NCBI GenBank assembly: GCA_903918555.1
Contig: CAIXEV010000254.1
Coordinates: forward strand, 1 to 16,609
Direction of reading: 5' to 3'
Source: an uncultured bacterium
Lineage (GTDB): Bacteria; Planctomycetota; Phycisphaerae; Phycisphaerales; SM1A02
Length of the DNA stretch: 16,609 nt
The stretch's first letter is position 1; each line of letters opens with the position of its first letter. Positions 1 through 8,156 of this stretch are shown piece after piece. The notes beneath the pieces were generated by a model. That model ran no database searches. It saw only the letters and a program-made list of their open reading frames with translations, and was not told the origin of the DNA. The position numbers and the translations under genes were made by a program.

Positions 1-1956
1 CGCCTGCGCCGCATCGCCGCACTTCTCCGCCACCAGCGCCATCCACCGATGCGCGTCCAGCAGCCCCGGCTCGAACCTCAGCGCGAACTCGAGGCTCTTG
101 CGCGCGTTCTCAAGGTCGCCGTGCCACGCGAGCGCCGCGCCCAGCAGCATGTGCGCCTCGGGCAACGCCTGCGTGATCTCGAGCGCATCGAGCGCATGGC
201 CCGCGGCCTCCTCGAACCCGCCGAGCGCAAGCTGCGAGCGCGCGAGCCCGAGATGCGCCGCCGGATCGCGCGGGTTCCGCTTGCACGCCGCCTCGAACTG
301 GCCGCGCGCCTCGGAATGTCGACCGCAAGCCGAGTACACGCTCGCAAGCGAAAGCGCCATCTCGGGCCGCTTGCCGACGGCGCGCGCCACCGCGTCAAGC
401 TGCGCGCGCGCACCCGGCTCATCGCCCGCAAGCGACAGCGCCGACGCGCGCACCAGCTGCATCTCGATGCTGCCTGCGTCCTGCAGGAGATAGCCGTCGG
501 CCGCCACCACCGCGTCGCGGAACCGCCCCGCTCCCACCAGCGAGTTCACAAGACAGAGCGCGTAGCGCTGCTCGCCAGGCATCCGCGCGACCAGCTGCTC
601 GAACTGCACGACCGCCTCACGCGCGCGGCGCCGCGACAAATACGCAACGCCGAGGTTGAAGATGCTCTCGCGCCGCACGAGGTCGACCTGCGCCTGCACA
701 TCCTCTGGAAGCGCCGCCATGTAGCCAAGATCCACGAGCTGCTGCAGCGCGTCCGCCGCTTCGAGCGGGTCCATCCGCACATCCGCCGGATGGAGCCCCG
801 CGTCGCCCTCGACCGCGTCCCACGACGGAATCCGCGCAGGCGGCGCGCCCTCGATCGCCTCCGCCAGCACGCGCCCGTCGAAATCCTCGCCAGCGGGCAA
901 CCCAAGGAGCGCAAGCGCCGTCGGCGCCACATCGAGGATCGTCGGCGACGCGACCTCGGCGCCGCGCTTCACGCCCGGCCCCGACATCACCAGCACGCCC
1001 TGCGGCCGATGCCAGCTCGACTCGAGTTCCATGCGCCGCTCGGGCGACAGATCAGACAGATTGGGCCGCAGGTGGTCGCTGTGGAACCCGTGATCCGAGA
1101 GCAGGATCACCGTGGTTCCCTCCCCCGCGGCCTCCAGCAGCCGCCCGAGCGCCGCGTCGTGCCACTCGTACACGCGGTCCATCACGCCGCCGAAGAGTCG
1201 CTGCTCGCGCTCGGAGACATGCGCCATCTTCGGCGCGACGAACTGCATGAAATGATGCCCGACGGTGTCGATCGCGTCGAAGAAGACAAGCGCTGCATCC
1301 CATGTTCCGCCCGCGCGCAGCGACGCGAGCGCCGCACCTTCGATCGACGCCGCGTAGGACATCAGCTTGACCAGCGACTGGACGCGCGCATCTGTCACGC
1401 CGATCTCATCGACGCGCGGCAGCAACTCACGCAGCACCTCGCGCGGAAACGCGCGTGCACGTTGGCGCGCCGCCGCCACAACCTCAGCGAGTGCCGCCGG
1501 GTGCACGGTCCCAGGCACAAGCGCCCACGGCGCGCTCTCAAGCGCGGGCTCGCCCTCCTGAAGTAGGTTCGTCACCACGCTGCCACGAATCGGCTCCGCG
1601 GGATGCGATGCGTACCACCCCACGACGCGCGTGCCGAAGCCGTTCTGCGACAAGATGCTCCACAGCGCCTTGGTCTTGCGGCTCGTCGAGGTCGAGACCC
1701 GCAGCCCCCCACCTTCCGGCTTCGGCTCGACGAAATTGAGGATGCCGTGCTTGTCGGCGGTCTTCCCCGTCGCGATCGAACTCCAAAGGAGCGGCGACAG
1801 CTTGGGCTCGAGCGTGCCGAGATCGGCGCGCGAGCCCGCATCGACCAGACGCCGAAGCTTCGGCATCTTGCCCGCAGCGAACAGCCTGTTGATCAGGATC
1901 CAGTCGGCTGCGTCCCAGCCGATGATGAGGAGTCGCTGGGCGGTCCGCTGTGCCAT
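1..1956 (-). CDS. Alkaline phosphatase superfamily hydrolase with C-terminal TPR repeats (partial, C-terminus cut by window edge)
   Basis: The frame is open for 652 codons from the ATG at 1956 to base 1 with no stop, so the C-terminus lies outside the window. The N-terminus (LLIIGWDAADW, Asp15) matches the first metal-binding strand of type I phosphodiesterase/nucleotide pyrophosphatase-like members of the alkaline phosphatase superfamily. SSIATGKTADKHGI follows in the nucleophile region. Further metal-ligand candidates are Asp227, Asp230 and His234 (FFDAIDTVGHH) and Asp288-His289 (LLSDHGFHSDH). From about residue 436 to the cut end there are five or more TPR-like helical pairs of about 34 residues, so the enzyme is fused to a protein-interaction scaffold. 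Substrate is unknown; a phosphomonoester, phosphodiester or sulfate is possible. No signal peptide is seen, so it is probably cytoplasmic. No Shine-Dalgarno precedes the ATG. The start is supported because the domain begins immediately after it. The superfamily call is firm; the substrate is not. Confidence 0.88.
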   Translation of the reverse strand, partial: MAQRTAQRLLIIGWDAADWILINRLFAAGKMPKLRRLVDAGSRADLGTLEPKLSPLLWSSIATGKTADKHGILNFVEPKPEGGGLRVSTSTSRKTKALWSILSQNGFGTRVVGWYASHPAEPIRGSVVTNLLQEGEPALESAPWALVPGTVHPAALAEVVAAARQRARAFPREVLRELLPRVDEIGVTDARVQSLVKLMSYAASIEGAALASLRAGGTWDAALVFFDAIDTVGHHFMQFVAPKMAHVSEREQRLFGGVMDRVYEWHDAALGRLLEAAGEGTTVILLSDHGFHSDHLRPNLSDLSPERRMELESSWHRPQGVLVMSGPGVKRGAEVASPTILDVAPTALALLGLPAGEDFDGRVLAEAIEGAPPARIPSWDAVEGDAGLHPADVRMDPLEAADALQQLVDLGYMAALPEDVQAQVDLVRRESIFNLGVAYLSRRRAREAVVQFEQLVARMPGEQRYALCLVNSLVGAGRFRDAVVAADGYLLQDAGSIEMQLVRASALSLAGDEPGARAQLDAVARAVGKRPEMALSLASVYSACGRHSEARGQFEAACKRNPRDPAAHLGLARSQLALGGFEEAAGHALDALEITQALPEAHMLLGAALAWHGDLENARKSLEFALRFEPGLLDAHRWMALVAEKCGDAAQA

Positions 1957-1965
1957 GGGCACGCG

Positions 1966-1971
1966 ATGCTA
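1966..1971 (-). promoter_or_regulatory. Possible -10 element for a near-leaderless phosphatase transcript
   Basis: On the minus strand TAGCAT lies nine bases before the ATG at 1956 and just after the T-tract of the upstream terminator. With no Shine-Dalgarno and only about 22 bases between terminator and ATG, a promoter here would give a leaderless or nearly leaderless mRNA. No convincing -35 box is seen. This is inference from spacing. Confidence 0.22.
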
Positions 1972-1978
1972 TCAGAGC

Positions 1979-2023
1979 AAAAAAGCAGCGTGGGTGGCTC
2001 GGATGAGCCACCCACGCGATGCT
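1979..2023 (-). terminator. Intrinsic terminator of the PEP-CTERM gene
   Basis: A perfect 13-bp stem (arms 1988-2000 and 2005-2017, GCGTGGGTGGCTC and its complement) closes a 4-base loop. A flanking AGC/GCT pair extends it. On the minus strand the stem is followed within a few bases by six T residues (1979-1984). It sits about 50 bp past the stop of the PEP-CTERM gene, which is the classic Rho-independent arrangement. Confidence 0.82.
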
Positions 2024-2064
2024 GTTTGGACCAATGGTGTCCTGCTCGGTCGAGCCGCGCTTGT

Positions 2065-2688
2065 TCAGCGACGACGGCGAGCAGCGAGACCGGCGAGGCC
2101 GAGGAGCGCAAGCGCACCCGGAGCCGGGATCGCGCCAGCCTCGATCGAGCCGCCAGCGACGTTCTCGTACGCGAAGTCAACCACCGTGCGGGTGACGAGG
2201 TTGCCAGTCGCGGGCTGCGCGCCGATCAGGAAGCGCATCCAACCGTAGTGGGTGTTGCCGCTCGACGCGACGAAGCGGAAACCGACGATGTTGGTCGTGC
2301 CGTACTGCCAGTTGCCAGCAGCGGCGCCGAAGACCGTGGTTGCGGTCGACGAGCTGAAGACGCTCGAAGCGCCGATCAGGGTTCCACCAGCCAGGGTGAT
2401 CGGGGCAGAGGTCGTGGTCGAACCGACCATGCCGCCGCCAGCCGGGTTGAAGAAGTTCAGGCCGCTGCCGGACGACGAGCGATAGGGGTTGACATCCCAG
2501 CCCGGAACCGAGGAGCCCGGGCCGTTGGTCAGCTGGCCGGTCTCAACATTGATGTAGGTGCCATCGATGTCGATGGCGCAGACGAAGTTGAGGGTGCCGC
2601 TGTGCACGATCGCAGCGTTGGCCGAACCAACGACAACCGCTGCAGCGGCGGCCGCGCCGAAGTGCTTCACAAGACGATTCGAAAGCAT
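2065..2688 (-). CDS. Secreted PEP-CTERM sorting-domain protein (planctomycete PAPG variant)
   Basis: This is a 207-residue protein starting at the ATG at 2688; an upstream in-frame ATG at 2715 exists. The 2688 start places a short basic N-terminus (MLSNRLVKHFG) directly before an Ala/Val-rich signal core with likely cleavage after ANA (residue 25), and purine-rich AAGGAAAGAGAGAG lies upstream. The C-terminus (residues 187-207) has the three-part sorting signal: PAPG motif, hydrophobic helix, Arg4 tail. In known systems such tails are recognised by an exosortase, which is not in this window. The body is Gly/Ser/Thr-rich, with a YGWMRF...VVDFAYEN stretch that I associate with PEP-CTERM proteins of Phycisphaerae. 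Molecular function is unknown; a cell-surface or matrix role is inferred. It has its own terminator and is probably monocistronic. Confidence 0.87.
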   Translation of the reverse strand: MLSNRLVKHFGAAAAAAVVVGSANAAIVHSGTLNFVCAIDIDGTYINVETGQLTNGPGSSVPGWDVNPYRSSSGSGLNFFNPAGGGMVGSTTTSAPITLAGGTLIGASSVFSSSTATTVFGAAAGNWQYGTTNIVGFRFVASSGNTHYGWMRFLIGAQPATGNLVTRTVVDFAYENVAGGSIEAGAIPAPGALALLGLAGLAARRRR

Positions 2689-3029
2689 GATTCTCTCTCT
2701 TTCCTTGAGGAACATGACCTCTTGACAGCTGCGCGCAGTGCACCGCAGGGACGGTTGGGTTCACAGAAACCCTACAACTCTCAAAGGTCAAACCAAGGGG
2801 ACGGGACGAATCTGCCACCCAACCAGAGGGAGTCAAGGCGGTTCATCCCTCAAATTGTGAAAAACCCGCAATGTTGATTGTGGCACTGCCCCCAAATTCC
2901 TCTCAAAACGCGTTTCCAGGCTGGGCAAACCGCATTTTTCACACTGCGAGCAAGGTAATCTCGGAACTTGCCCCCGTCTCTCGGACGCGACTTTGAGCGT
3001 AAGTACCTGTGGTACAGGAGGATATCGCC
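2689..3029. other. Divergent intergenic region with a structured leader before the glycosylasparaginase
   Basis: About 340 bp separate the divergent PEP-CTERM and glycosylasparaginase genes, so promoters for both should lie here. I see no clear sigma-70 pair for either. A TTGACC on the minus strand about 85 bp before the PEP-CTERM start has no good -10 partner. Next to the plus-strand gene, two overlapping inverted repeats, GTACC-tgt-GGTAC (3003-3015) and CCTGT-ggt-ACAGG (3006-3018), abut a perfect AGGAGG ribosome binding site. No conserved ORF or RNA is recognised. Confidence 0.5.
3016..3021 (+). promoter_or_regulatory. Shine-Dalgarno that fixes the glycosylasparaginase start
   Basis: AGGAGG lies eight bases before the ATG at 3030. 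This favours that ATG over the upstream GTG at 3009 and over the three following in-frame ATGs at 3042, 3054 and 3066. Confidence 0.85.
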
Positions 3030-3077
3030 ATGACTAGCGCCATGACAAACGCCATGACCAAGGCCATGACCAACACC
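3030..3077 (+). repeat. Four 12-bp tandem repeats, each starting with an in-frame ATG
   Basis: Units at 3030, 3042, 3054 and 3066 follow the pattern ATGACnAnsrCC and encode MTSA-MTNA-MTKA-MTNT. A fifth degenerate unit follows at 3078. The array makes the extreme N-terminus of the glycosylasparaginase and offers four consecutive possible starts ahead of the Tat signal. Confidence 0.9.
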
Positions 3078-4088
3078 ACGACTCTCGCCTGCTCGCGCCG
3101 CAGCGCGCTCGCATCCTTCACGCTTGCGGCTGCTGCGGGCTGCCAAGCCTCCGCGCCCTTCGCCCAAGCACCCGATTCCGAACCGCACCCGTCAGCCCCA
3201 CCCTCCCCGCCATCAATCTCCCCCCTCGCCACGCCGGTCGTCCTGTCGACCTGGCGGCACGGCCTTCCGGCCAACGCGGGGGCGCTCCGAGCCCTCGCTC
3301 GCTCTGGAACCGCGCTCGACGCCGTCGAGGCGGGCTGCCGCGTGGTCGAACTCGACTGCCCAGACATGACCGTCGGCCTCGGCTCGCGCCCCGACCGCGA
3401 CGGGTTCGTCACGCTCGACGCGGCCATCATGACCGACGACGGCCGCGCGGGCTGCGTGGCGTTCGTCCAAGGCGTCGCCCACCCGATTTCGCTTGCGCGG
3501 CTGGTCATGGAGAAGACGCCGCATGTCCTCCTCGCGGGCGCCGGCGCCGAGCAGTTCGCGCGCGAGTGCGGCATCGAAGTCGCGCCTCCCAAGCTCACCC
3601 CCGAGGCGGAGCGGCAGTGGCGCGAGTGGCTCGTCGAGAAGAAGTACGAGCCGAAGGTGAACATCGAGAACCACGACACGATCTCGATGCTTGCGCTCGA
3701 CACGCAGGGCCGCATGGCGGCCGCATCGACGACGAGCGGGCTCGCCTACAAGATGCACGGCCGCATCGGCGATTCCCCGATCATCGGCGCAGGCGTCTTC
3801 GTCGACGCCCCCATCGGAGGCGCGATCTGCACGGGCCTTGGCGAGACCGTCCTTCGCACGCTCGGCGCGCATCTCGCGGTCGAGGCGATGCGCGCGGGCG
3901 CGTCGCCGCAGGAGGCCTGCGAACACGCGATCGCGCGGATCATCGCGAAGAACGGCGACCCGAAGTCGTATCAGGTCGGCATGCTTGCGCTCGACTACCG
4001 AGGCCGCGTCGGCGCCTACGCCGTGCAGAAGGGCTTCAACTACGCGTCCGGGACGAATCTCGTGGATGCCCCCTCGAAACTCGGATAG
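3030..4088 (+). CDS. N(4)-(beta-N-acetylglucosaminyl)-L-asparaginase (glycosylasparaginase), Tat lipoprotein
   Basis: This 352-residue Ntn-hydrolase belongs to the glycosylasparaginase/isoaspartyl peptidase family, which cleaves the GlcNAc-Asn bond or related asparaginyl amides after self-cleavage. Family blocks visible are LDAVEAGCRVVE, VGLGSRPDRDGFVTLDAAIM, HPISLARLVMEKTPHV, then NHDTIS with Thr217 as the expected autoproteolytic nucleophile, GRIGDSPIIGAG (244-255) and GLGETVLR. The N-terminus has twin arginine (Arg23-Arg24), a hydrophobic run and a lipobox-like AAGC (Cys38), suggesting Tat export and lipid anchoring. A Pro/Ser-rich linker precedes the catalytic domain. The first 16 residues are four MTxA-type repeats, described separately. 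A 44-bp gap leads to the CstB-like gene on the same strand, so co-transcription is possible. The usual family motif is HDTIG; here Ser replaces Gly. Enzyme class is confident; the natural substrate is not. Confidence 0.9.
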   Translation: MTSAMTNAMTKAMTNTTTLACSRRSALASFTLAAAAGCQASAPFAQAPDSEPHPSAPPSPPSISPLATPVVLSTWRHGLPANAGALRALARSGTALDAVEAGCRVVELDCPDMTVGLGSRPDRDGFVTLDAAIMTDDGRAGCVAFVQGVAHPISLARLVMEKTPHVLLAGAGAEQFARECGIEVAPPKLTPEAERQWREWLVEKKYEPKVNIENHDTISMLALDTQGRMAAASTTSGLAYKMHGRIGDSPIIGAGVFVDAPIGGAICTGLGETVLRTLGAHLAVEAMRAGASPQEACEHAIARIIAKNGDPKSYQVGMLALDYRGRVGAYAVQKGFNYASGTNLVDAPSKLG

Positions 4089-4132
4089 GATTGTCCGTAT
4101 TCCGGCACCCCCGCTCCACTCGAGGATCTCCC

Positions 4133-5578
4133 ATGTTCTTCCGCCAGATCTACGACGAGAAGCTCGCGCAGGCCGCCTACCTGATCGGCTGCCAGAAGAC
4201 AGGCGAGGCGATCGTCATCGACCCCGAGCGCGACATCGACCGCTACGAAGCCCTCGCGAAGGCGAACGGCCTGCGCATCGTCGCGGCCGCCGACACGCAT
4301 ATCCACGCCGATTTCCTGTCGGGCGTCCGTGAGTTCGCCGAGAAGGGCGCGCGCGCCTATGTCTCCGACGAAGGCGACGCCGACTGGAAGTACCAGTGGC
4401 TCGACAAGAAGTCGCTCGGCGGCCGCTACGACGCCGTGCTCCTCAAGGACGGCGACACCTTCTCGATCGGCAACATCCATTTCCGCGCGATCCACACGCC
4501 GGGCCACACGCCTGAGCACCTCTGCTTCGAGGTGACCGACCGCGGCGGCGGAGCGACGGAGCCGATGGGAATCGCGACGGGCGACTTCGTGTTCGTCGGC
4601 GACCTCGGGCGCCCCGATCTCCTCGAGAGCGCCGCAGGCGTGGCAGGCATGGCCGACAGTTCCGCGCGCGCTCTCTTCAAGTCGATGCAGCGTTTCGCGC
4701 AGTGGCCCGACTACCTGCAGATCTGGCCCGGCCACGGCGCGGGCAGCGCCTGCGGCAAGGCGCTCGGCGCGGTGCCGCAGACGACCGCCGGCTACGAGCG
4801 CCGCATGAATCCCGCGGTGCGGGCGACGGCGACGGAACAGTCGTTCATCGACTTCATCCTCGAGGGCCAACCCGAACCGCCGCTCTACTTCGCGCGGATG
4901 AAGCGCGACAACAAGATGGGGCCGCGCGTGCTCGGCGCGCTCCCCCGCCCGCGCGAACTCGACGCGCGCGCCGTCGCCGCGCTCGACGCGCGCACGACCG
5001 CCATCGTCGACACGCGCGAGTGGAACGCGTTCCGCGACGCGCATGTCGCGGGCTCGATCTTCGCGCCGCTTGCGAAGAGCTTCAACTCCGATGTCGGCTC
5101 GTTCGTCACCGAGGACGAGGAGATCGTGCTCGTCATCGAGCCCGCCCGCGTCGACGAAGCCGTGCGCGACCTCGTGCGCATCGGGCTCGACCGCGTCGTC
5201 GGCTTCCTCGATGCGGCGCGGTTCGGCGAACTCGCCGCCGCGGGCGCGAAGATCGCGTCGACCCGCGAGATCGCCGCGAAGGACACGCAGGCCGAGCTCG
5301 ACGCGCGCAAGCCGTTCGTCCTCGATGTGCGCCGCGCCGCGGAATTCGCCGCGGGGAACATTGCGGGCGCAGCCAACATCGCGCACACACGCCTCTTGTC
5401 GAAGCTCGACCGCGTGCCCAAGGATCGCGAGATCCTCGTCCACTGCCAGGGCGGCGTGCGCAGCGCGCGCGCGTGCGCGCTGCTCGAGCGACACGGATAC
5501 ACCGTCACCAACATGGCGGGCGGCTATGGCGCCTACGCGAAGGCCGCCGCCACCAACCCCGCCATGACGAAAGCCTGA
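4133..5578 (+). CDS. CstB-like persulfide dioxygenase-sulfurtransferase: metallo-beta-lactamase + pseudo-rhodanese + rhodanese fusion
   Basis: This is a 481-residue protein. The open frame extends upstream, but the ATG at 4133 has GAGGA six bases before it and starts directly with the domain (MFFRQIYDEKLAQAAYLIGC). Residues 1 to about 250 form a metallo-beta-lactamase domain of the persulfide dioxygenase group: THIHADF (His56, His58, Asp60), HTPGHTPEH (His121, His125), GDLGRPDL (Asp157) and WPGHGAGSACGK (His201). By homology to ETHE1/CstB, one Fe(II) should be bound. About 280-370 is a rhodanese fold without the catalytic Cys (LVIEPARVDEA in its place). About 375-481 is a complete rhodanese with Cys438 in HCQGGVRS. 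This domain order matches staphylococcal CstB, which turns low-molecular-weight persulfides into thiosulfate and related products. The thiol carrier used here is unknown. Eight bases separate it from the YgaP-like gene, so the two are probably one operon. Cytoplasmic. Confidence 0.9.
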   Translation: MFFRQIYDEKLAQAAYLIGCQKTGEAIVIDPERDIDRYEALAKANGLRIVAAADTHIHADFLSGVREFAEKGARAYVSDEGDADWKYQWLDKKSLGGRYDAVLLKDGDTFSIGNIHFRAIHTPGHTPEHLCFEVTDRGGGATEPMGIATGDFVFVGDLGRPDLLESAAGVAGMADSSARALFKSMQRFAQWPDYLQIWPGHGAGSACGKALGAVPQTTAGYERRMNPAVRATATEQSFIDFILEGQPEPPLYFARMKRDNKMGPRVLGALPRPRELDARAVAALDARTTAIVDTREWNAFRDAHVAGSIFAPLAKSFNSDVGSFVTEDEEIVLVIEPARVDEAVRDLVRIGLDRVVGFLDAARFGELAAAGAKIASTREIAAKDTQAELDARKPFVLDVRRAAEFAAGNIAGAANIAHTRLLSKLDRVPKDREILVHCQGGVRSARACALLERHGYTVTNMAGGYGAYAKAAATNPAMTKA

Positions 5579-5586
5579 AAGACAAC

Positions 5587-6162
5587 ATGACCACCGCCGC
5601 AACCACCACGAACGCCCCCACTGCAGAGATCGACCCGCGCGACGCACAGGCGGCGCTCTCCCGAGGCGAATGCGTGCTCGTCGATGTCCGCGAGGCCGAC
5701 GAACATGCGCGCGAGCGGATCGCAGGCAGCGTGCTGCTGCCGCTCTCGGCGCTCAGCCCGCAGAAGATCGCCGCGCTCGGCGCGAACCGCGTCGCGATCC
5801 ACTGCAAGTCCGGCCGCCGCGGCGCCGACGCCGTCGCGCGCTGCGCGGGGCTCGCCGCAGCCGGCATCACCGTCGTGAATGTGCACGGCGGCATCGAGGC
5901 GTGGAAGGCGGCCGGGCTTCCAACCATCGTCGACACGGCGCGCCCACGCATCTCGGTGATGCAGCAGACCCAGATCGTGATCGGCACCTGCGTGTTCGCG
6001 GGAACGGCGCTTGGCTTCCTCGTGCACCCGGGGTTCCTCGCGATTCCCGCGTTCATGGGGGCGGGCCTCGTGTTCGCGGGCGCGACGGGCTTCTGCGGCA
6101 TGGCGGTGGCGATCGGCAAGCTCCCGTGGAACCGCATGCCGACCGCTTCGTGCGGGGCGTGA
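5587..6162 (+). CDS. YgaP-like membrane-anchored rhodanese sulfurtransferase
   Basis: This is a 191-residue protein. Residues about 12-115 are a single rhodanese domain with Cys73 in HCKSGRRG and the usual VDVREADEH and HGGIEAWKAAG blocks. Residues about 128-180 hold two short membrane segments of the inner-membrane YgaP/DUF2892 type, with the typical TGFCGMA (Cys170) and KLPWN motifs. The rhodanese domain should face the cytoplasm and pass sulfane sulfur to an acceptor at the membrane. The gene starts eight bases after the CstB-like stop. Only a weak GAAAG, overlapping the upstream stop, serves as ribosome binding site, which fits translational coupling. Pairing with a persulfide dioxygenase supports a role in sulfide/persulfide handling. 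The N-terminal ten residues are Thr/Ala-rich and probably disordered. Confidence 0.9.
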   Translation: MTTAATTTNAPTAEIDPRDAQAALSRGECVLVDVREADEHARERIAGSVLLPLSALSPQKIAALGANRVAIHCKSGRRGADAVARCAGLAAAGITVVNVHGGIEAWKAAGLPTIVDTARPRISVMQQTQIVIGTCVFAGTALGFLVHPGFLAIPAFMGAGLVFAGATGFCGMAVAIGKLPWNRMPTASCGA

Positions 6163-6170
6163 GCCGCACG
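6149..6170 (+). terminator. Possible weak hairpin terminator at the end of the YgaP-like gene
   Basis: Perfect 7-bp arms CGTGCGG (6149-6155) and CCGCACG (6164-6170) enclose an 8-base loop that contains the stop codon. No T-tract follows, so it may be a Rho-assisted 3' end or only a chance GC-rich hairpin. Confidence 0.3.
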
Positions 6171-6500
6171 GGCGGCGTGGTAACTCAGTGGTAACTCAAG
6201 AGAGTGCGGGAAAACTGCACGAAGACTCGCGTGTCATCCGATCGTCGGCTACACTCCATGACCCCTCGCCGGTGACCTCAGGTCGGGCCTCGTGCTCGAC
6301 GCGACATCTGGGAATCAGCCGGCAGCGTGCAGATTCGGCCATTTCGGAACGGTTTCCGACCATGGCTTGCGCGCTCCGATTGGCTTGATCCCGTCCCGCT
6401 GGCGCCGCCAACTGGCACGCGATTCCGCCCCAACAGACGCCCTTGGCGTTGTGCGCTTTGCACATCGAACGCCGCGGGCACAGGTTTCTTTTTCGTGACG
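6163..6500 (+). other. Intergenic region and long leader of the DEAD-box helicase
   Basis: This is 338 bp without a convincing gene. The helicase frame is open through 6327-6500, but the encoded residues are Arg/Pro/Trp-rich and unlike any helicase N-terminus, so it is read as leader. It holds a perfect 11-bp tandem repeat at 6177-6198 and a small inverted repeat CGGAA-cggt-TTCCG. TTTCTTTTTCGTGACG lies immediately before the ATG at 6501, with no Shine-Dalgarno. No clear promoter pair is recognised. Confidence 0.5.
6177..6198 (+). repeat. Perfect 11-bp tandem repeat, possible operator
   Basis: GTGGTAACTCA occurs twice in direct succession (6177-6187 and 6188-6198), just after the YgaP-like stop codon and about 300 bp before the helicase ATG. 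The spacing is close to one helical turn, as in direct-repeat operators. Its regulatory role is inferred only. Confidence 0.6.

Positions 6501-8130
<1,630 letters not shown>

Positions 8131-8156
<26 letters not shown>

Noticed and set aside
49..1566. Long plus-strand open frame opposite the phosphatase gene
   Set aside because: It is Arg/His/Leu-rich with no domain, and the minus-strand frame over the same bases gives a coherent phosphatase-TPR protein. It is a shadow of GC-rich codon use.
2880..2900. TGGCAC resembling a sigma-54 -24 box in the PEP-CTERM/asparaginase intergenic region
   Set aside because: The matching GC/TTGC -12 element at the required spacing is absent on either strand.
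4040..5647. 535-codon minus-strand open frame opposite the CstB-like gene
   Set aside because: The composition is dominated by Arg, Val, Asp, Glu and Ala, with no motif; the plus strand encodes intact metallo-beta-lactamase and rhodanese domains.
6327..6500. Upstream extension of the helicase frame
   Set aside because: The extra 58 residues are unlike helicase N-termini and have no ribosome binding site. The ATG at 6501 gives the usual short lead before the Q motif.
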